Source of the DNA: Hydractinia symbiolongicarpus
Lineage: Eukaryota > Cnidaria > Hydrozoa > Anthoathecata > Hydractiniidae
Reading direction: 5' to 3'
Length of the DNA stretch: 64,000 nt
Assembly (NCBI RefSeq): GCF_029227915.1
Contig: NC_079881.1
Span: forward strand, 29,055,501-29,119,500
Shown here one piece after another: positions 50,341 to 61,190 of the stretch. The stretch's first letter is position 1, and every line of letters begins with the position of its first letter. The position numbers and the translations under genes are program-made. The notes under the pieces were generated by a model. It saw only the letters and a program-made list of their open reading frames with translations. It searched no databases and was not told the DNA's origin.

Positions 50341-53300
50341 CCAAGAAATAACATTCTTCTTAATTTGACGTGATTGCCGGAGCTCAGCGATTACACTGGG
50401 CTTTGTGCTAGCGCTTCAATTAAAAATTAAGATAAAAAAGTCATTCTTTACTGTGGGACCAATCCTAGATGTTATCGCGCTCTGAAGAACTATCGACAGT
50501 TTCATAAACTACATTTCATTGACTTTCTAACGGTGTCAGGCTATTTGTGTTATAACGGTTGGGTCACATATTCGTACCAACATGTTTTTAGCGATATTTT
50601 TCTGATATTACTAGGTTGCATCGCTTTTAACAATGAAACGATTGACTGTGGGACTTAATTGAACTAACTTTGGACTGCAACCTGATAAATATGATAAATG
50701 AGACAATTGTACTCCAAGAAATGACATTCTTCTTAATTTAACGTGATTGCCGGAACTCAGCGATTATACTGGGCGCTGTGATAGCACTTCATTTAAAAAT
50801 TCAGAGAAATAAGTCATTCTTTAATGTAGGACCAATCCTATCCGTTATCGCGCGCTGAAGAAATAGCGATAGTTTCAAAAACTACATTTTATTGACTTTG
50901 TAGCGGTGTCAGTCCGTTTGAGTTACAACGGTTGGGTCACATATTGGTACCAACATGTATTTAGCGATATGTTTCTCATATTACTAGGTTGCATCGCTTT
51001 TAACAGTGAAACGATTGACTGTTGGACTAAATTGAACTGATTTTGGACTGTGACCTTATAAATGCTATAAGTGAGACAACTGGACTCCAACAAATAACAT
51101 TCTTCTTAATTTGACGTGATTGCCAGACTCAGCGATTACACTGGGCGCTGTGGTAGCGCTTCTTTTAAAAATTTAGATTAATAAGTCATTTTTTACTGTG
51201 GGAACAATCCTAGCCGTTATTGCGCGCTGAAGAAACAGCCACAGTTTTAAAACTACATTTTATTGACTTTTTAACGGTGTCAGTCCGTTTGAGTTACAAC
51301 AGTTGGGTCAAATAATCGTACCAACCTGTGTTTAGCGATATTTTTTTTGATATTACGAAGTTGCATCGCTTTTAACAATGAAACAATTGACTGTGGGGCT
51401 TAATTGAACTAACTTTGGACTGTGACCTAATAAATGTGATAAATGAGAAAATTGGACTCCAAGAAATAACATTCTTCTCAATTTGACGGGATTGCCGGAA
51501 CTCAGCGATTACACTGGGTGCTGTGGTAGCGCTTCATTTAAAAATTTAGATAAATAAGTCATTCTTTAGTGTGGGACCAATCCTAGACGTTATCTCGCGC
51601 TGAAGAACTATCGACAGTTTCATAAACTACATTTTATTGACCTTGTAGCAGTGTCAGTCCGCTTGAGTTACAACGGTTGGGTCACATATTCGTACGAACA
51701 TGTATTTATTCATACTTATCTGATATTACTAGGATGCATCGCTTTTAACAGTGAAACGATTTACTGTGGGACTTAACTGAACTAACTTTGGACTGTGACC
51801 TGATAAATGTGATAAATGAGAAAATTGGACTCCAAGAAATAAAATTCTTCTTAATTTGACATGATTGCCGGAACTCAGTGATTACACTGGGCGCTGTGGT
51901 AGCGCTTCATTTAAAAATTTAGATTAATGAGTCATTTCTTACTGTGGGACCAATCCTAGCCGTTAGCGCGCGCTGAAATAATAGAGACAGTTTCAAATAT
52001 TACATTTCACTGACTTTCTAACGGTGTCAGTCCGTTTGAGTTTCAACAGTTGGGCCACATATTCGTACCAACATGTATTTAGCGATATTTAACTGATATT
52101 ACTAGGTTGCATCGTTTTTAACAGTGAAACGATTGACTGTGGGACTTAATTGAACAAACTTTGGACTGCGACCTGATAAATGTAATAAATGAAAAATAAT
52201 TGGAATTCAACAAATAACATTCTTCTTAATTTGACGTGATTGCCGGACTCAGCGATTACACTGGGCGCTGTGGTAGCGCTTCTTTTAAAAATTTAGATTA
52301 ATAAGTCATTTTTTACTGGGGGACCAATCCTAGCCGTTACCGCACGCTGAAGAACTATCGACAGTTTCATAAACTACATTTCATTGACTTTCTAACGGTG
52401 TCAGTCCGTTTGAGTTACAACGGTTGGGTCACATGTTCGTACCAACATGTATTTAGCGATATTTTTTTTTATATTACTAGCTTGCATCGGTTTTAACAAT
52501 GAAAGAATGACTGTGGGACTTAATTGAACTAACTTTGGACTGTTACCTGATAAATGTGATAAATGAGACCATTGGACTCCAAGAAATAACATTCTTCTTA
52601 ATTTGACGTGATTGCCGGAGCTCAGCGATTACACTGGGCTTTGTGCTAGCGCTTCAATTAAAAATTAAGATAAAAAAGTCATTCTTTACTGTGGGACCAA
52701 TCCTAGACGTTATCGCGCGCTGAAGAACTATCGACAGTTTCATAAACTACATTTCATTGACTTTCTAACGGTGTCAGGCCATTTGTGTTATAACGGTTGG
52801 GTCACATATTCGTACCAACATGTATTTAGCGATATTTTTCTGATATTACTAGGTTGCATCGCTTTTAACAATGAAACGATTGACTGTGGGACTTAATTGA
52901 ACTAACTTTGGACTGCAACCTGATAAATATGATAAATGAGACAATTGTACTCCAAGAAATAACATTCTTCTTAATTTGACGTGATTGCCGGAACTCAGCG
53001 ATTATACTGGGCGCTGTGATAGCACTTCATTTAAAAATTCAGAGAAATAAGTCATTCTTTACTGTAGGACCAATCCTATCCGTTATCGCGCGCTGAAGAA
53101 ATAGCGATAGTTTCAAAAACTACATTTTATTGACTTTGTAGCGGTGTCAGTCCGTTTGAGTTACAACGGTTGGTTCACATATTGGTACCAACATGTATTT
53201 AGCGATATGTTTCTCATATTACTAGGTTGCATCGCTTTTAACAGTAAAACCATTGACTGTTGGACTAAATTGAACTGATTTTGGACTGTGACCTTATAAA

Positions 53301-56300
53301 TGCTATAAGTGAGACAACTGGACTCCAACAAATAACATTCTTCTTAATTTGACGTGATTGCCGGACTCAGCGATTACACTGGGCGCTGTGGTAGCGCTTC
53401 TTTTAAAAATTTAGATTAATAAGTCATTTTTTACTGTGGGACCAATCCTAGCCGTTATTGCGCGCTGAAGAAACAGCCACAGTTTTAAAACTACATTTTA
53501 TTGACTTTTTAACGGTGTCAGTCCGTTTGAGTTACAACAGTTGGGTCAAATATTCGTACCAACCTGTATTTAGCGATATTTTTTTTGATATTACTAGGTT
53601 GCATCGCTTTTAACAATGAAACGATTGACTGTGGGACTTAATTGAACTAACTTTGGACTGTGACCTAATAAATGTGATAAATGAGAAAATTAGACTCCAA
53701 GAAATAACATTCTTCTCAATTTGACGGGATTGCCGGAACTCAGCGATTACACTGGGTGCTGTGGTAGCGCTTCATTTAAAAATTTAGATAAATAAGTCAT
53801 TCTTTAGTGTGGGACCAATCCTAGACGTTATCTCGCGCTGAAGAACTATCGACAGTTTCATAAACTACATTTTATTGACCTTGTAGCAGTGTCAGTCCGT
53901 TTGAGTTACAACGGTTGGGTCACATATTCGTATCAACATGTATTTATTGATACTTATCTGATATTACTAGGATGCATCGCTTTTAACAGTGAAACGATTT
54001 ACTGTAGGACTTAACTGAACTAACTTTGGACTGTGACCTGATAAATGTGATAAATGAGAAAATTGGACTCCAAGAAATAACATTCTTCTTAATTTGACAT
54101 GATTGCCGGAACTCAGCGGTTACACTGGGCGCTGTGGTAGCGCTTCTTTTAAAAATTTAGATTAATGAGTCATTTCTTACTGTGGGACCAATCCTAGCCG
54201 TTAGCGCGCGCTGAAATAATAGAGACAGTTTCAAATATTACATTTCACTGACTTTCTAACGGTGTCAGTCCGTTTGAGTTTCAACAGTTGGGCCACATAT
54301 TCGTACCAACATGTATTTAGCGATATTTAACTGATATTACTCGGTTGCATCGCTTTTAACAGTGAAACGGTTGACTGTTGGACTAAATTGAACTGATTTT
54401 GGACTGTGACCTTATAAATGCTATAAGTGAGACAACTGGACTCCAACAAATAACATTCTTCTTAATTTGACGTGATTGCCGGACTCAGCGATTACACTGG
54501 GCGCTGTGGTAGCGCTTCTTTTAAAAATTTAGATTAATAAGTCATTTTTTACTGTGGGACCAATCCTAGCCGTTATTGCGCGCTGAAGAAACAGCCACAG
54601 TTTTAAAACTACATTTTATTGACTTTTTAACGGTGTCAGTCCGTTTGAGTTACAACAGTTGGGTCAAATATTCGTACCAACCTGTATTTAGCGATATTTT
54701 TTTTGATATTACTAGGTTGCATCGCTTTTAACAATGAAACGATTGACTGTGGGACTTAATTGAACTAACTTTGGACTGTGACATAATAAATGTGATAAAT
54801 GAGAAAATTGGACTCCAAGAAATAACATTCTTCTCAATTTGACGGGATTGCCGGAACTCAGCGATTACACTGGGTGCTGTGGTAGCGCTTCATTTAAAAA
54901 TTTAGATAAATAAGTCATTCTTTAGTGTGGGACCAATCCTAGACGTTATCTCGCGCTGAAGAACTATCGACAGTTTCATAAACTACATTTTATTGACCTT
55001 GTAGCAGTGTCAGTCCGTTTGAGTTACAACGGTTGGGTCACATATTCGTACCAACATGTATTTATTGATACTTATCTGATATTACTAGGATGCATCGCTT
55101 TTAACAGTGAAACGATTTACTGTGGGACTTAACTGAACTAACTTTGGACTGTGACCTGATAAATGTGATAAATGAGAAAATTGGACTCCAAGAAATAACA
55201 TTCTTCTTAATTTGACATGATTGCCGGAACTCAGCGATTACACTGGGCGCTGTGGTAGCGCTTCTTTTAAAAATTTAGATTAATGAGTCATTTCTTACTG
55301 TGGGACCAATCCTAGCCGTTAGCGCACGCTGAAATAATAGAGACAGTTTCAAATATTACATTTCACTGACTTTCTAACGGTGTCAGTCCGTTTGAGTTTC
55401 AACAGTTGGGCCACATATTCGTACCAACATGTATTTAGCGATATTTAACTGATATTACTAGGTTGCATCGTTTTTAACAGTGAAACGATTGACTGTGGGA
55501 CTTAATTGAACAAACTTTGGACTGCGACCTGATAAATGTAATAAATGAAAAATAATTGGATTCCAACAAATAACATTCTTCTTAATTTGACGTGATTGCC
55601 GGACTCAGCGATTACACTGGGCGCTGTGGTAGCGCTTCTTTTAAAAATTTAGATTAATAAGTCATTTTTTACTGGGGGACCATCCTAGCCGTTACCGCAC
55701 GCTGAAGAACTATCTACAGTTTCATAAACTACATTTCATTGATTTCTAACGGTGTCAGTCCGTTTGAGTTACAACGGTTGGGTCACATGTTCGTACCAAC
55801 ATGTATTTAGCGATATTTTCTTTTATATTACTAGCTTGCATCGGTTTTAACAATGAAGGAATGACTGTGGGACTTAATTGAACTAACTTTGGACTGTTAC
55901 CTGATAAATGTGATAAATGAGACCATTGGACTCCAAGAAATAACATTCTTCTTAATTTGACGTGATTGCCGGAGCTCAGCGATTACACTGGGCTTTGTGC
56001 TAGCGCTTCAATTAAAAATTAAGATAAAAAAGTCATTCTTTACTCTGGGACCAATCCTAGACGTTATCGCGCGCTGAAGAAGTATCGACAGTTTCATAAA
56101 CTACATTTCATTGACTTTCTAACGGTGTCAGGCCGTTTGTGTTGTAACGGTTGGGTCACATATTCGTAACAACATGTATTTAGCGATATTTTTCTGATAT
56201 TACTAGGTTGCATCGCTTTTAACAATGAAACGATTGACTGTGGGACTTAATTGAACTAACTTTGGACTGCAACCTGATAAATATGATAAATGAGACAATT

Positions 56301-57430
56301 GTACTCCAAGAAATAACATTCTTCTTAATTTGACGTGATTGCCGGAACTCAGCAATTATACTGGGCGCTGTGATAGCACTTCATTTAAAAATTTAGAGAA
56401 ATAAGTCATTCTTTACTGTAGGACCAATCCTATCCGTTATCGCGCGCTGAAGAAATATAGATGGTTTCAAAAACTACATTTTATTGACTTTGTAGCGGTG
56501 TCAGTCCGTTTGAGTTACAACGGTTGGGTCACATATTGGTACCAACCTGTATTTAGCGATATTTTTTTTGATATTACTAGGTTGCATCGCTTTTAACAAT
56601 GAAACGATTGACTGTGGGACTTAATTGAACTAACTTTGGACTGTGACCTAATAAATGTGATAAATGAGAAAATTGGACTCCAAGAAATAACATTCTTCTC
56701 AATTTGACGGGATTGCCGGAACTCAGCGATTACACTGGGTGCTGTGGTAGCGCTTCATTTAAAAATTTAGATAAATAAGTCATTCTTTAGTGTGGGACCA
56801 ATCCTAGACGTTATCTCGCGCTGAAGAACTATCGACAGTTTCATAAACTACATTTTATTGACCTTGTAGCAGTGTCAGTCCGTTTGAGTTACAACGGTTG
56901 GGTCACATATTCGTACCAACATGTATTTATCGATACTTATCTGATATTACTAGGATGCATCGCTTTTAACAGTGAAACGATTTACTGTGGGACTTAACTG
57001 AACTAACTTTGGACTGTGACCTGATAAATGTGATAAATGAGAAAATTGGACTCCAAGAAATAACATTCTTCTTAATTTGACATGATTGCCGGAACTCAGC
57101 GATTACACTGGGCGCTGTGGTAGAGCTTCTTTTAAAAATTTAGATTAATGAGTCATTTCTTACTGTGGGACCAATCCTAGCCGTTATCTCGCGCTGAAAT
57201 AATAGAGACAGTTTCAAATATTACATTTCACTGACTTTCTAACGGTGTCAGTCCGTTTGAGTTTCAACAGTTGGGCCACATATTCGTACCAACATGTATT
57301 TAGCGATATTTAACTGATATTACTAGGTTGCATCGTTTTTAACAGTGAAACGATTGACTGTGGGACTTAATTGAACAAACTTTGGATTGCGACCTGATAA
57401 ATGTAATAAATGAAAAATAATTGTACTCCA
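50340..57430 (+). repeat. 6-mer/9-mer HOR block
   Basis: AGCTCAGCGATTACACTGGG, with the rare GGCTTTGTGC following, is at 50381, 52619 and 55973. Copy lengths are 2,238 bp (6 monomers) and 3,354 bp (9 monomers). AAACAGCCACAG-type monomers at about 51224, 53462 and 54580 are 2,238 and then 1,118 bp apart. The 9-mer is therefore the 6-mer plus an internal duplication of three monomers. Confidence 0.88.
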
Positions 57431-60400
57431 ACAAATAACATTCTTCTTAATTTGACGTGATTGCCGGACTCAGCGATTACACTGGGCGCTGTGGTAGCGC
57501 TTCAATGAAAAATTAAGATAAAAAAGTCATTCTTTACTGTGGGACCAATCCTAGCCGGTATCGCGCGCTGAAGAAATATCGACAGTTTCAAAAACTACAT
57601 TTCATTGACTTTCTAACGGTGTTAGTCCGTTTGAGTTACAACGGTTGGGTCACATATTCGTACCAACATGTATTTAGCGATATTTTTTTTGATATTACTA
57701 GGTTGCATCGCTTTTAACAATGAAACGAATTACAGTGGGATTTAATTGAACTGACTTTAGACTGTGACCTGATAAATGTGATAAATGAGACAATTGGACT
57801 CCAAGAAATAACATTCTTCTTAATTTGACGTGATTGCCGGAACTCAGCGATTACACTGGGCGCTGTGCTAGCGCTTCAATTAAAAATTAAGATAAAAAAG
57901 TCATTCTTTACTGTGGGACCAACCCTAGACGTTATCGCGCGCTGAAGAACTGTCGACAGTTTCATAAACTACATTTCATTGACTTTCTAACGGTGTCAGT
58001 CCGTTTGTGTTATAACGGTTGAGTCACATATTCGTACCAACATGTATTTAGCGATATTTTTCTGATATTACTAGGTTGCATCGCTTTTAACAATGAAACG
58101 ATTGACTGTGGGACTTAATTGAACTAACTTTGGACTGCAACCTGATAAATATGATAAATGGGACAATTGTACTCCAAGAAATAACATTCTTCTTAATTTG
58201 ACGTGATTGCCGGAACTCAGCGATTATACTGGGCGCTGTGATAGCACTTCATTTAAAAATTCAGAGAAATAAGTCATTCTTTACTGTAGGACCAATCCTA
58301 GACGTTATCGCGCGCTGAAGAAACAGCGATAGTTTCAAAAACTACATTTCATTGACTTTGTAGCGGTGTCAGTCCGTTTGAGTTACAACGGTTGGGTCAC
58401 ATATTGGTACCAACATGTATTTAGCGATATTTATCTGATATTACTAGGTTGCATCGCTTTTAACTATGAAACGATTGACTGTGGGACTTAATTGAACTAA
58501 CTTTGGACTGTCACCTGATAAATGTGATAAACGAGACAATTGGACTCCAAGAAATAACTTTCTTCTTAATTTGACATGATTGCCGGAACTCAGCGATTAC
58601 ACTGGGCGCTGGGGTAGCGCTTCTTTTAAAAATTTAGATTAATGAGTCATTTCTTACTGTGGGACCAATCCTAGCCGTTAGCGCGCGCTGAAATAATAGA
58701 GACAGTTTCAAATATTACATTTCACTAACTTTCTAACGGTGTCAGTCCGTTTGAGTTTCAACAGTTGGGCCACATAATCGTAACAACATGTATTTAGCTA
58801 TACTTATCTGATATTACTAGGTTGCATCGCTTTTAACAGTGAAACGATTTACTGTGGGACTTAACTGAACTAACTTTGGACTGTGACCTGATAAATGTGA
58901 TAAATGAGAAAATTGGACTCCAAGAAATAACTTTCTTCTTAATTTGACATGATTGCCGGAACTTAGCGATTACACTGGGCGCTGTGGTAGCGCTTCAATG
59001 AAAAATTAAGATAAAAAAGTCATTCTTTACTGTGGGACCAATCCTAGCCGGTATCGCGCGCTGAAGAAATATCGACAGTTTCAAAAACTACATTTCATTG
59101 ACTTTCTAACGGTGTTAGTCCGTTTGAGTTACAACGGTTGGGTCACATATTCGTACCAACATGTATTTAGCGATATTTTTTTTGATATTACTAGGTTGCA
59201 TCGCTTTTAACAATGAAACGAATTACAGTGGGATTTAATTGAACTGACTTTAGACTGTGACCTGATAAATGTGATAAATGAGACAATTGGACTCCAAGAA
59301 ATAACATTCTTCTTAATTTGACGTGATTGCCGGAACTCAGCGATTACACTGGGCGCTGTGCTAGCGCTTCAATTAAAAATTAAGATAAAAAAGTCATTCT
59401 TTACTGTGGGACCAACCCTAGACGTTATCGCGCGCTGAAGAACTGTCGACAGTTTCATAAACTACATTTCATTGACTTTCTAACGGTGTCAGTCCGTTTG
59501 TGTTATAACGGTTGAGTCACATATTCGTACCAACATGTATTTAGCGATATTTTTCTGATATTACTAGGTTGCATCGCTTTTAACAATGAAACGATTGACT
59601 GTGGGACTTAATTGAACTAACTTTGGACTGCAACCTGATAAATATGATAAATGGGACAATTGTACTCCAAGAAATAACATTCTTCTTAATTTGACGTGAT
59701 TGCCGGAACTCAGCGATTATACTGGGCGCTGTGATAGCACTTCATTTAAAAATTCAGAGAAATAAGTCATTCTTTACTGTAGGACCAATCCTAGACGTTA
59801 TCGCGCGCTGAAGAAACAGCGATAGTTTCAAAAACTACATTTCATTGACTTTGTAGCGGTGTCAGTCCGTTTGAGTTACAACGGTTGGGTCACATATTGG
59901 TACCAACATGTATTTAGCGATATTTTTTTTGATATTACTAGGTTGCATCGCTTTTAACAATGAAACGAATTACAGTGGGATTTAATTGAACTGACTTTAG
60001 ACTGTGACCTGATAAATGTGATAAATGAGACAATTGGACTCCAAGAAATAACATTCTTCTTAATTTGACGTGATTGCCGGAACTCAGCGATTACACTGGG
60101 CGCTGTGCTAGCGCTTCAATTAAAAATTAAGATAAAAAAGTCATTCTTTACTGTGGGACCAACCCTAGACGTTATCGCGCGCTGAAGAACTGTCGACAGT
60201 TTCATAAACTACATTTCATTGACTTTCTAACGGTGTCAGTCCGTTTGTGTTATAACGGTTGAGTCACATATTCGTACCAACATGTATTTAGCGATATTTT
60301 TCTGATATTACTAGGTTGCATCGCTTTTAACAATGAAACGATTGACTGTGGGACTTAATTGAACTAACTTTGGACTTCAACCTGATAAATATGATAAATG

Positions 60401-61190
60401 GGACAATTGTACTCCAAGAAATAACATTCTTCTTAATTTGACGTGATTGCCGGAACTCAGCGATTATACTGGGCGCTGTGATAGCACTTCATTTAAAAAT
60501 TCAGAGAAATAAGTCATTCTTTACTGTAGGACCAATCCTAGACGTTATCGCGCGCTGAAGAAACAGCGATAGTTTCAAAAACTACATTTCATTGACTTTG
60601 TAGCGGTGTCAGTCCGTTTGAGTTACAACGGTTGGGTCACATATTGGTACCAACATGTATTTAGCGATATTTATCTGATATTACTAGGTTGCATCGCTTT
60701 TAGCTATGAAACGATTGACTGTGGGACTTAATTGAACTAACTTTGGACTGTCACCTGATAAATGTGATAAACGAGACAATTGGACTCCAAGAAATAACTT
60801 TCTTCTTAATTTGACATGATTGCCGGAACTCAGCGATTACACTGGGCGCTGGGGTAGCGCTTCTTTTAAAAATTTAGATTAATGAGTCATTTCTTACTGT
60901 GGGACCAATCCTAGCCGTTAGCGCGCGCTGAAATAATAGAGACAGTTTCAAATATTACATTTCACTGACTTTCTAACGGTGTCAGTCCGTTTGAGTTTCA
61001 ACAGTTGGGCCACATAATCGTAACAACATGTATTTAGCTATACTTATCTGATATTACTAGGTTGCATCGCTTTTAACAGTGAAACGATTTACTGTGGGAC
61101 TTAACTGAACTAACTTTGGACTGTGACCTGATAAATGTGATAAATGAGAAAATTGGACTCCAAGAAATAAGTTTCTTCTTAATTTGACAT
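57430..61190 (+). repeat. Tetramer/dimer HOR block
   Basis: AACCCTAGAC occurs at 57921, 59414 and 60161, which is 1,493 bp (4 monomers) and then 747 bp (2 monomers) apart. TTCAATGAAA at 57501 and 58994 gives 1,493 bp again. GGGGTAGCGC at 58611 and 60851 is 2,240 bp apart. The dimer step shows a partial second duplication. Confidence 0.87.

Noticed and set aside
52401-55946. Pair of 63-codon minus-strand frames at 52401 and 55755
   Set aside because: They are the same monomer position in two HOR copies 3,354 bp apart; a repeat effect, not a gene pair.
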